Positions 29,199-36,979 of a DNA stretch of 46,719 nt are shown here, piece by piece. The position numbers were made by a program, and so were the translations under genes. The DNA lies in the NCBI GenBank assembly GCA_903822435.1, contig CAIJPE010000125.1, positions 1 through 46,719 on the forward strand, in the 5' to 3' direction. A model generated the notes under the pieces. The model saw only the letters and a list, made by a program, of their open reading frames with translations, ran no database searches and was not told the origin of the DNA. The stretch's first letter is position 1. Each line of letters starts with the position of its first letter. This stretch comes from an uncultured beta proteobacterium. Its GTDB lineage: Bacteria > Pseudomonadota > Gammaproteobacteria > Burkholderiales > Burkholderiaceae_C.

Positions 29199-29298
29199 GG
29201 GATGTCTCCAGGCTGGGCGTGATGTCGTGTGCATCACTGTCGAGATCGCAAGGGGCGACCAACGCCATTGTGCGAACCGAGCGGTCATGTTGGAAATA

Positions 29299-29317
29299 GA
29301 ATGATCATATTGAATTC
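29299..29317. promoter_or_regulatory. LysR-type operator between Bug gene and lysR
   Basis: GAATGATCATATTGAATTC: GAAT, eleven bases, ATTC, so the classic T-N11-A (T29302, A29314) with matching flanks. It is 21 bases before the lysR ATG and about 100 before the Bug start, in an AT-rich island. Likely the binding site of the adjacent LysR protein. Confidence 0.55.
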
Positions 29318-29337
29318 ATAACCAAAGCGACAGAGCG

Positions 29338-30276
29338 ATGCGAACCAACCTGAGCCTGCGCCAACTGGAAGCGATCCTTGCCATCGCGGACCAGGGCAAC
29401 TTCAGCAGTGCTGCGGAACACATCCATGTCTCGCAGCCGTCGCTGAGCCGCACGATCCGCCTGGCGGAGGAAGCCCTCGGTGCCCGCATCTTCGACCGAG
29501 ACACGCGCAGCGTCAGCCTCACGCCCGCCGGCCGGGAACTGCTGCCCATCGCCCGGCGCATCGTGGACGAGTTCAGCGATTCGATGAGCGAACTGTCCCA
29601 GTTCATGGAAGGCCGTCGAGGGCGGGTGCGCGTGGCCGCGCTGCCATCGATGGCGCCGTCCTTGATGGTGGAGGTGGTGGCGAGCTTCAGCGCGGCCTAT
29701 CCGCAGGTCGACTTCGTGCTGAAGGTGGACTCGGCAGACCGGGTGCTGGCCTTGCTGGAGGCGCGCAGCATCGACATCGGACTGACGGTGCAACCGCCGC
29801 CCGACGGCCGCTTCGCCTACCAGCATCTGCAGGACGATGAATTCGTGCTGATCTGCCGAGCCGACGACCCCTTGGCGGTGAATTCACGTCCCGGCCGCGT
29901 CTTCGGGTGGGACGTGTTCGCCGAGCGACGGTTCATCGCGGCATCGCCTGGAAGCAATACGCGTGCGGCGACCGACGCGGCCTTCATGGCGGCGGGCGTC
30001 ACATTGCGCCCCGCGCATGAGGTGGACAGCAGCAACCTTCCCATCCTCGGCGGTCTGGTCGCTTCGGGCCTCGGACTGACCGCCTTGCCCGGCAGTGCCT
30101 TGTCGTGCCTGAACCAGCCCGGGCTGGTCTCCAGGCGCCTGGCCAGGCCGGATGTTCGGCGCAAGGTCGGGATCGTCACACTGGCCGGCCGCACGCAGTC
30201 GATTGCCACGACCCGCTTCATCGAGCAACTCAAACTTGCAGCCGACGCCCTGCTGCCCGCGCCGTCGCTGGCTTGA
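29338..30276 (+). CDS. LysR-family transcriptional regulator
   Basis: A 312-residue LTTR with the HTH NLSLRQLEAILAIADQGNFS followed by SAAEHIHVSQPSLSRTIRLAEEALGARIFDRDTRS, and the usual effector domain (VRVAALPSMAPSLMVEVVASF, DIGLTVQPPPDGRF). It is divergent from the six-gene CoA operon and has a T-N11-A site just upstream. It should activate that operon in response to its substrate or a CoA intermediate. It resembles the other LysR of this window in length and N-terminal sequence (both begin NLSLRQL), so the two may be related by duplication; this is inference from the short stretch. Confidence 0.92.
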   Translation: MRTNLSLRQLEAILAIADQGNFSSAAEHIHVSQPSLSRTIRLAEEALGARIFDRDTRSVSLTPAGRELLPIARRIVDEFSDSMSELSQFMEGRRGRVRVAALPSMAPSLMVEVVASFSAAYPQVDFVLKVDSADRVLALLEARSIDIGLTVQPPPDGRFAYQHLQDDEFVLICRADDPLAVNSRPGRVFGWDVFAERRFIAASPGSNTRAATDAAFMAAGVTLRPAHEVDSSNLPILGGLVASGLGLTALPGSALSCLNQPGLVSRRLARPDVRRKVGIVTLAGRTQSIATTRFIEQLKLAADALLPAPSLA

Positions 30277-30338
30277 CGGCGGCTCAGGAACGTTGATGCC
30301 TTGCTCGTCAGCCTGCCGAGCCGGGCCGGCGTGCCCCT

Positions 30339-30746
30339 TCAGCGAGTGACCTTGCTCGGGTCCTCGCCATAGGGCGGGGCATACATGACCAGCAGCTTGA
30401 CCTTGGCGCTGGTCACCTTCAGCGAATGGAAAACACCTTCTGGAAAGAACATCACGTCGCCGGCACGCACTTCGTGCTCGACCCCGTCGATGCCGGCGAG
30501 GGCCGTGCCCTCCAAGACGTACACCGCCTGTTCAAGGGCCGGATGGGCGTGCGCCAGCGCATTGCCACCCGGGACGAATTCACCCAGCAGCACCTCCATG
30601 TATTTGGCCCCGTTGTGCGGTCCGATGAGCCGCACGTTGGTGGTGCCATGGTGATTGGCCGGGCTGTAGCCCTGATGTTCCGAAGGGCGGATGACTCCGC
30701 CCCGAGCAGACGGTTGGGAAGTTGTGGCCATCTCGGATGTACTCAT
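30339..30746 (-). CDS. Small cupin-domain protein
   Basis: A 135-residue single-domain cupin. The first cupin motif is seen in GEFVPGGNALAHAHPALEQAVYVLEG (histidines of AHAHP, glutamate in LEQAVY), and the second in GDVMFFPEGVFHSLKVT (histidine of VFH). Together they give the usual three-histidine-one-glutamate metal site. Such proteins bind a small ligand or catalyse simple isomerase or oxygenase steps; no specific function can be given. The start at 30744-30746 was chosen for its GGAA and because the open frame upstream has no cupin similarity. It converges with the LysR gene, and its upstream region has a GATTC/GAATC inverted repeat (30854-30875). Confidence 0.82.
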   Translation of the reverse strand: MSTSEMATTSQPSARGGVIRPSEHQGYSPANHHGTTNVRLIGPHNGAKYMEVLLGEFVPGGNALAHAHPALEQAVYVLEGTALAGIDGVEHEVRAGDVMFFPEGVFHSLKVTSAKVKLLVMYAPPYGEDPSKVTR

Positions 30747-31432
30747 GGGGGTTGGTTCCGGCGCGCATCTTCTGCGCGCGGTGGGGAGGTATCTCGGTTT
30801 GGATGGCGATCCTAGATGCGCCGCGAGGACCGGAGAAGTCGATTTTCGGAACCGATTCGATAACCAGATTGAATCAGACGAGTGTCCATGCGACAGGCCC
30901 CGGAACGTGAGCTGCCCGCAGCTCGCGGCGCAGACCCTTCCATGCGCCACGAGGGGAACCGAGTTCGCATTCGCATTGTGGATAACCGTCAAGCACGGCT
31001 AGAAAGTGGCGCTTACAGACTGGGCGCACCGCGTGCGAGGGTCAGCCGATCACAGGCGTTCGCCTGGGTCGAGACCGACCAGATGACGCTGGAATTCCGC
31101 AGCGTGCCATGGGACGACGTACTGGCCATGAAGCCCGGGCCCTCGCCGTCCAGGTTCGGCAGCGGCGGCCCGGGGGATTCCAAAGGGAACGAGCCAACGG
31201 CAGTCGTCGGAAGCAGCCAGGTCTCCACCTGGTTGCCGCCCATCGGCCCCGATGCAGTAGCCAGGACCCCACCAGCAAGCGCCCGCCAGCCAACGGCGCG
31301 GGAGATCCGGCCCACCGGCTGGGAGTGGGCGCAAAAATGCCCGGGATCAGCCACGCTGTTTCTCCCTTTGAGACCGAGCTGTCCGTCGCAGACTCATGGA
31401 GCGCAGATTCCACACCGCCCTCTGCCTCTTCG
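30747..31432. other. Non-coding or decayed interval between cupin and GGDEF genes
   Basis: 686 bases with no convincing gene. It holds an inverted repeat GATTC (30854-30858) with GAATC (30871-30875), likely part of the cupin promoter. A 113-codon minus-strand frame (31013-31354) has moderate GC3 and contains LLPTTAVGSFP, which resembles the N-terminal motif of cobalamin-independent methionine synthase-like proteins, but nothing after it continues the match; it is either chance or a small relic. A plus-strand frame over 30882-31469 has no recognisable domain. Confidence 0.4.
30854..30875. promoter_or_regulatory. GATTC/GAATC inverted repeat upstream of cupin
   Basis: GATTC (30854-30858) and GAATC (30871-30875) are inverted repeats 12 bases apart, about 110 bases before the cupin start. 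The arms and their inner neighbours (GATTCGAT and GATTGAATC) are the same as those of the LysR site at 18328-18345, with eight extra bases in the middle. It may be a site for the same or a related regulator. Confidence 0.3.
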
Positions 31433-33799
31433 ATGCCCTTCCTACGCCCGCCCAGGACTTGGAGCCTGAAGACCAAGTTCGCCCTTTGCAGTGGCGCACT
31501 GATGGGCCTGTTCTCCATCGCCTTCACCACGTGGACGCTGCGCAACGTCGAGGCCGACGTGCACGGCAGCGTCGTCGACGCCCAGTTGGCGATGGTGCGG
31601 TCGACAGCTGCCGATATCGATGCCAAGGTAGACCTGAGGCGGGACGCGTTGCTGACCATCGCGCCGCTGCTGGCGAATGCAGCCCCTGCGGCAGGCCCTG
31701 CGATGGAGGAGTTCTTCCAGCCGCGGCCGGTGCTCAAGAAGATGTTCGAAATCGTCATGGTGGCCGATGCGCAGGGCCATGTCGTCTACGAATATCCCGC
31801 CCACGCGGCCGCAGCCGCGGTGGGTTCCAGTCTTGGTGACAGCAGCTACTTCAAGCAGGTGAAGAACGGTTCGCCGCTGGTGATTTCTTCGCCATTCCGG
31901 TCCGCCGCGGACGGCACGCCCTACATCGCCTTTGCGACTCCGCTCCGCACGGTTGAAGGCCGGATCACCGGTGCACTCATCGGTCTCTTGAATCTGTCGC
32001 AGGGCAGCTTCATAGGCGACCTGGGCAAGGCCCATATCGGCAAGGATGGCTACTTCATCCTGGTCGAAGTCAATGAAACCCCTCGGTTCGTGCTGCACGC
32101 CCGGCCAGAACTGGTCGCCTCGCCAGCGCCGGGTGGTGCGAACCACGCGATCATCGTCGGCGCGATGCGGGGCCGGGAAGGCTCGATCGAGGGCGCGAGC
32201 GCCTTCGGCGTCGAGGCCCTGCGCACCTTCAAGCCCTTGCGCTCGGTGCCTTGGGTGCTGGTGGCGCTGTATCCCGCCCGGGAAGCCTTCGCCGGGCTCC
32301 AGGCCCGCAGGCAGGAGGTGCTGAGCGTGGGCGCCGCACTGTTCCTCGTGGCCTCGGTGGCCGCCTGGCTCTTGACCGGCTGGTTGCTCAGGCCGCTGAG
32401 GCAACTGCAGGCCTTGATAGGCAGGCACGCGGCCGAACCTGGGCTGAAGATTGTTCCCGAGCGCTTTGGCAGTGTCGAACTGTCTGCGTTGGTGGCTGCC
32501 TACAACGCGCAGGCACTGGCTCGACGCCAATTCGAGGACCGTCTTCACGCCAGCGAGCGGCGGGTGCGCGAGATTGCCGACAACATGCCGGCATCGATCG
32601 CCTACATCGACAGCAGCGAACGCTACACGTTCGCCAATGCCCGCGTCTTCGCCCAGTATGAAGCCAGCGGCAACGACATCATCGGGCGCACGATGCGGGA
32701 GTTGCGCGGCGACATCAGCTACGCCGAGGTCGCACCGTACGTGGCCCTTGCGTTGCGTGGGCAGACCGTGAACTTCGAAAGCCGCGAATTCGTCAAGGGA
32801 CACGGCCGGCATTCCCAATCACACTTCATTCCCGACTTCGACGAGTCAGGCCAGGTCCGTGGCTTCTACAAGATGAATTTCGACATCACGGCGCTGAAGG
32901 AGGCCCAGGGGCGTCAGGCTCTGGTCGAACAACGCCTGCGGGCGATCACCGATCACCTGCCGGCGCTGATTGCTCACGTCGACCGGTCTGGGCGCTATGA
33001 CTTCCTCAACGACACGTTCAGGGTCTGGCTGGGTATCGATCCCGCATCGTCGATTGGCAAGCCCATGGCCGAGGTGATAGGGAGCGAGGTCTACGCGACC
33101 CGGCGCGAGAGGGTTGCACGCTGCCTCGCAGGGGAGGCCTCGAGCTTCGAAATGGACGTGCAGACGCTGGTCGGCCGAAAGACACTGCGCATCGAATACC
33201 TGCCCGATACCGAACCCGATGGTTCGATTGCTGGCTTTTACACGCTCAGCTCTGACGTCACCGAGTTGAAGGATGTCCAGTTGCGCTTGAACAAGCTGGT
33301 GCACTCTGACAGCCTGACCGGCCTGAACAACCGCCTGCAGTTCGAGGAAACCCTGCCGTTGGCCCTGGCTCGCACGCGGCGTGCCGGGTCGGCGATGGCG
33401 TTGATGTTCCTGGACGTCGATCACTTCAAGCAGATCAACGACGGCTTCGGGCACGACATCGGTGACGAGATCCTCAAGGAGTTTGCCCGGCGCGTGACTC
33501 GGTGCGTGCGCACGACCGACACCGTGGCCCGATTGGGCGGCGATGAGTTCGTGGTGATCCTCGAAGGCCTGCCTTCGGCGTCGGACGCCGAGCGAATCGG
33601 CGAGGCCATCGTTGCCGACATTCGCAGGCCCTTCGACATCGGACAGCGCGCATTCAAGGTCACGACCAGCATCGGCATCGCCTTCAAGTCGAGCCTGGAT
33701 GCGCTCGACAGCCCGCCGACATTTCTAAAGGAAGCCGATACCGCGCTGTACAAGGCCAAGTCGGCCGGTCGCGACGGCATTCACTTGAGCGGCTCGTAG
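31433..33799 (+). CDS. Membrane diguanylate cyclase: Cache-PAS-PAS-GGDEF
   Basis: A 788-residue protein. Transmembrane helix 1 (about 14-35) and 2 (about 296-319) flank a periplasmic double-Cache sensor domain (SSYFKQVKNGSPLVISSPF, IGKDGYFILVE). Two cytoplasmic PAS domains follow (about 385-500 and 510-625) and a GGDEF domain with the active site RLGGDEFVVI at about 702 and a product-inhibition I-site RTTD (about 693). It should make cyclic di-GMP in response to an external small molecule and be feedback-inhibited. The ATG at 31433 was chosen because it gives the first helix; the frame is open far upstream without similarity. Its end overlaps the decayed tetR relic by 19 bases on the other strand. 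Confidence 0.93.
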   Translation: MPFLRPPRTWSLKTKFALCSGALMGLFSIAFTTWTLRNVEADVHGSVVDAQLAMVRSTAADIDAKVDLRRDALLTIAPLLANAAPAAGPAMEEFFQPRPVLKKMFEIVMVADAQGHVVYEYPAHAAAAAVGSSLGDSSYFKQVKNGSPLVISSPFRSAADGTPYIAFATPLRTVEGRITGALIGLLNLSQGSFIGDLGKAHIGKDGYFILVEVNETPRFVLHARPELVASPAPGGANHAIIVGAMRGREGSIEGASAFGVEALRTFKPLRSVPWVLVALYPAREAFAGLQARRQEVLSVGAALFLVASVAAWLLTGWLLRPLRQLQALIGRHAAEPGLKIVPERFGSVELSALVAAYNAQALARRQFEDRLHASERRVREIADNMPASIAYIDSSERYTFANARVFAQYEASGNDIIGRTMRELRGDISYAEVAPYVALALRGQTVNFESREFVKGHGRHSQSHFIPDFDESGQVRGFYKMNFDITALKEAQGRQALVEQRLRAITDHLPALIAHVDRSGRYDFLNDTFRVWLGIDPASSIGKPMAEVIGSEVYATRRERVARCLAGEASSFEMDVQTLVGRKTLRIEYLPDTEPDGSIAGFYTLSSDVTELKDVQLRLNKLVHSDSLTGLNNRLQFEETLPLALARTRRAGSAMALMFLDVDHFKQINDGFGHDIGDEILKEFARRVTRCVRTTDTVARLGGDEFVVILEGLPSASDAERIGEAIVADIRRPFDIGQRAFKVTTSIGIAFKSSLDALDSPPTFLKEADTALYKAKSAGRDGIHLSGS

Positions 33800-34129
33800 G
33801 CCGCCAGGAACACAGCCAGGGCGCGTTCGATCGCCTGGCGAATGTGTGCACGCGACGTGTTCACGTGCACATCCAACATCCGCTGCGGTATGGTCTTTGC
33901 CTGCAGCAGCCCCATGAGGTGGGGCGCGGCAACTCGGGCGTCGGCCACGCGCAGGCGGCCAGCGTCGTTTGCGGCCTCCAGGTAGGCTCTCACGGCCGCA
34001 AGGCCGCGCCCGGGCCCGCGCCGTAGAAGCGTTGCCCGATGGTGGTTTGGCCATCGACCCCTGCTGGTTCATCAGCGCCCGTGCTTCGGTGGAGAGCCTT
34101 CGGGGCGACGCCACGCGCAGCCCGATCAC
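33781..34129 (-). pseudogene. TetR-family regulator, C-terminal relic with frameshifts
   Basis: Three pieces in different minus-strand frames add up to the C-terminal half of a TetR regulator. They are VIGLRVASPRRLSTEARAL (from about 34129), GQRFYGAGPG (about 34030), and AVRAYLEAANDAGRLRVADARVA with PHLMGLLQ and the ending AIERALAVFLAAY (33781-34000). One base is missing between the second and third pieces: the second frame ends in TGA within GCGGCCGTGAGAG, where the third frame reads on. At least one more shift is needed before them. The N-terminal HTH is not found, so the gene is dead. Confidence 0.65.
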
Positions 34130-34256
34130 GCTCTAGGAGCGTGGGCGGCAGAAGTCCGCCGCGTTGGCCGCGGTGCGCGACGGCCGATGCACTCAGTTGG
34201 CTCTGTGAGCTCCCCTGAAGCCTTCTGTTCGAGCCGATCTGACTCATCTTCTTGCC

Positions 34257-34500
34257 CTCACGCGACCTTCAGGCTGCCCATGCGTCGCAGATTCAGTGCC
34301 AAGCACACAAGCTTGAACTCGGCTTGCACTCGGTGCAACCCCTGGCAGGCTGAGTTGACGGAATCCCAGAACGCGCTTGATCCAGCCGTCGGGTGGCTCA
34401 GCGAGCCACTTGCGGCGCCGGTAGGCCGTCTTGCCTTGTTCGGTCTGCAACTTGGCGGCCATGGCGGCCGTGTGCGGGTTCAACAGTTGCCGTGCGCGCT
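34257..34500 (-). pseudogene. IS1182-like transposase, C-terminal relic
   Basis: On the minus strand the region reads HTAAMAAKLQTEQGKTAYRR, RKWLAEPPDGWIKRVLGFRQ and then, after a frameshift near 34352, GLHRVQAEFKLVCLALNLRR and a stop at 34257-34259. This is the C-terminal end of the DDE transposase of the IS1182 family (the KRKWIAEPPNGWIK-like and VQAEWKLVCMALNLRR-like ends). The catalytic part and the terminal repeats are missing, so it cannot move. It lies next to the broken tetR gene, which suggests that an insertion and deletion destroyed that region. Confidence 0.7.
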
Positions 34501-34678
34501 CGCCCGCCAGTGAGCCGGATCGCGCGGCGTCTCGTCCCAAGGTCCGCACAGGCAAGGCGAGGCCTCCGCCCATCCGACCCGGTACCGCAGCACAGCGACT
34601 GGTCAAGTTCCGCGGCGGATGTTCAAATCGACCTACATCAATCAAACCGCAGCCGCGGTGATCAGGGAGCACCCGAGA

Positions 34679-36553
34679 ATGCATCGAGTTTTCGCGTGGA
34701 TGGACTCGAGCATGCAATTCGCGTGGCTCGCGGGTTTGGTCGCCGCAGGCTTGGTGGCCCCGGCAGCAGCCGCGCCCCGAGCCGCACAACCCGATGCCGC
34801 GGCGCTGCAGCAAGCCAAGGCCACGCTCACCGGCACACTGCGCGGCGGCACGCGTTGCGGCCGCAAGATCGGCACTGAGTTCAAGATCGAAGAGGTCGCG
34901 GCCGGCCCGGCCGGCGTCGGCATCAAGGGCTCGTTCCAGACCGTGGACATGCCGAGTGGCGACAAGACGCAGCACCTGGAAACCCCTTTCGAGGGCCAGT
35001 TCTTCCCTGCAACGGGCATCGTGCAAATGCACTCTGTCATCATTCCGTACGACCCGAAGGCGTGCCCCAAGGCGCTTGCTACCGTCTTCGGCCAAAAGAT
35101 GGATTGCACTGTCAATTTCCTCGGCATCATTGGCGAGAAAATGGCGGAAAAACGCGCCAAGGAGCGTGCCGACCTGGCCGCGGCCTCCAAGTTCACCGCA
35201 ACATTCGGACGCGATCTCGCGGGCGACGGCTGGCGCGGCACGATCGTGAACCCCGCTTTCGACTGCTCGGAACTCGCGCTGTCGCAATCCGGCGGCGCCG
35301 GCCCGCGCGACCTGCCGGTCATCAGCCCCGACGCCGCATATGAGCAGGCCACCTACATGATGAGCAGCGGGCCGCCCGCCGTCGCTGGCTCGGCCCACGT
35401 CTACTGGCTGAAGATGGCCGCCGACCAGGGCCATCGCGACGCCAACGCTTACCTCGGCCGCACCTATGATCTCGGGGAAGGCGCACCGCAGGATTTCGCG
35501 TTGGCCGCCAAGTATTACCGTGTGGCCGCGGAAGCCGGAGACGCGCGCGCGCAGACCGGGTTGTCCAAGCTGCTGGGCGACGGCAAAGGCGTGCCGAGGA
35601 ACCAGGCCGAGAGCGAACACTGGGCCGCGCTCTCGACCGCCACGCGCGAGAAGGCGGCGCGCATCTGCGCCTCCGGGCCGGCGATCACCACCTTCAGCCA
35701 GTTGATGCTGGACTCATTGAGCGACCCGACCGCCAAGATGATGGAATTCCTGGGCGGCGCGTTCCTTGGCGTGAACATCAATCCCGGCGGCTTTCGCATC
35801 ATCAGCGTGACGGCACAGGCCGTCGCCTCGGTCGACCGCCCCTTTCTGTGCGAGGCGGTCGCGCGGCGCTTCGGCGCGACCGTCACCAACATCAAGCCCG
35901 ATTTCGTCGAGTACCAAGCCAGCAATGGCGACATCTATCTGAAGGATCAGAGCTTCGATGCCGGCATGAACCGCATGCTCGCGAACGGCGCGACGGCCAT
36001 GATGAACGCTGCACCCTGGGTGCAGCCATTCCATGTCGCGCCGCAAGGCGGCCCGAGCTTCGAGATGACGCTGCAGCCGCAGATGGTCGCGTTCTCGCGA
36101 CCGTACGTCGCTGTCGTCGATATCTCGGCAAGTGACACGGCCGCTGCCGCTGCCGCTGCTGCGACTGCGACCACGGCGGCCGCGCCCTCATCACGGTCGG
36201 TCGAGACCGCCGCGCCGGTTTCGCGCAACGCCCCGCGGCCCGCCGCCGACCCAGCGGCGTCACCGCCGCAAGCCGTCGGCGATAGCTCGCAGTTCGACGA
36301 CATGGTCAACCTTGCGTTCGTGAAGTGGACCAGCACGTGGTACCGCGATCGCTACAAGTTCGGCTCGGCGCATGCAGCCAAGAGCGAATGTCGGCCGACC
36401 GGCTGCACCGTCGCCGGCACTTTCTCGTTCACGCGCGGCAGCGCTTTGCTGACGATTCCGTTCTCGGGCAGGCTGAGTGCGCGTGGCGACAACTACCAGC
36501 TTACGGAGCTTTGCTACAACGATACGTCCACCGGTCAGCAGGATTGCATGTGA
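34679..36553 (+). CDS. Secreted Sel1-repeat protein of unknown function
   Basis: A 624-residue protein with a signal peptide (FAWLAGLVAAGLVAPAAAA-AP near residue 33). The N-terminal domain (about 40-215) has spaced cysteines and the stretch TLTGTLRGGTRCGRKIG. Two Sel1 repeats follow (AHVYWLKMAADQGHRDANAYLGRTYDLGEG and KYYRVAAEAGDARAQTGLSKLLGDGKGVPRN). Another domain comes next, then an Ala-Thr-Pro-rich linker (about 500-550), and a final part with cysteines (SECRPTGCTVAGTFSF, ELCYNDTSTGQQDCM). The ATG at 34679 was preferred to the one at 34619 because GGGAG precedes it and it starts at the signal peptide. No family was recognised. Periplasmic or surface location is likely. It stands alone. 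Confidence 0.75.
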   Translation: MHRVFAWMDSSMQFAWLAGLVAAGLVAPAAAAPRAAQPDAAALQQAKATLTGTLRGGTRCGRKIGTEFKIEEVAAGPAGVGIKGSFQTVDMPSGDKTQHLETPFEGQFFPATGIVQMHSVIIPYDPKACPKALATVFGQKMDCTVNFLGIIGEKMAEKRAKERADLAAASKFTATFGRDLAGDGWRGTIVNPAFDCSELALSQSGGAGPRDLPVISPDAAYEQATYMMSSGPPAVAGSAHVYWLKMAADQGHRDANAYLGRTYDLGEGAPQDFALAAKYYRVAAEAGDARAQTGLSKLLGDGKGVPRNQAESEHWAALSTATREKAARICASGPAITTFSQLMLDSLSDPTAKMMEFLGGAFLGVNINPGGFRIISVTAQAVASVDRPFLCEAVARRFGATVTNIKPDFVEYQASNGDIYLKDQSFDAGMNRMLANGATAMMNAAPWVQPFHVAPQGGPSFEMTLQPQMVAFSRPYVAVVDISASDTAAAAAAAATATTAAAPSSRSVETAAPVSRNAPRPAADPAASPPQAVGDSSQFDDMVNLAFVKWTSTWYRDRYKFGSAHAAKSECRPTGCTVAGTFSFTRGSALLTIPFSGRLSARGDNYQLTELCYNDTSTGQQDCM

Positions 36554-36979
36554 ATTGAGGGCGCATCGACGTGCGCCAGACCAGTCGCCTGCGCCGTGTG
36601 ACGGCGGTTGGGCGAACACATTCAAGGGCCGCGCGCTGCGACGAAGTCAACGCCTGCTTGAACTGGTTCCGGCCATCCCGGACTTCACTGTGATCGACCG
36701 CGCCGACGCCCTGCTTTGCGCCTCAGCCGTACCGCCACGCCTTGGCCGCGCCGGCACTGGCAAAGTTTGTCTGGCTGGCGTCGATGAGAGGCAGGCTAAG
36801 CGCGCAGCCAGCATCCCAAGTTGCCGGGTGGGGCCCGGACCGCCGCAATGGGTTGTGTCACCCATCAGGCGAACCACACCTTGGGAAGGGCAGAGGGCGT
36901 TAGAGAGTCCGGCCCTCCAGCCGCCCGCCGGTTCATGCAGCGGGTACGCTCGGGTCACCATTCAACAGGAGACTCCGCG
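36554..36979. other. Intergenic stretch without a supported gene
   Basis: 426 bases between the Sel1 protein and the amidase. No frame on either strand has a recognisable domain. A plus-strand piece containing PAIPDFTVIDRADALL (about 36670-36720) vaguely recalls the PDFTTLSRR motif of IS5-type transposases, but the match does not extend. Only the amidase ribosome binding site AGGAG at 36967-36971 is clear. Confidence 0.4.

Noticed and set aside
31013..31354. Minus-strand frame of 113 codons with LLPTTAVGSFP, like the start of a MetE-type methionine synthase
   Set aside because: The likeness is one short motif; no frame continues the family sequence after it and there is no ribosome binding site, so it is not called as a gene.
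36640..36860. Possible IS5-type transposase relic (PAIPDFTVIDRADALL)
   Set aside because: The match to the PDFTTLSRR motif is too short and the following residues do not fit.
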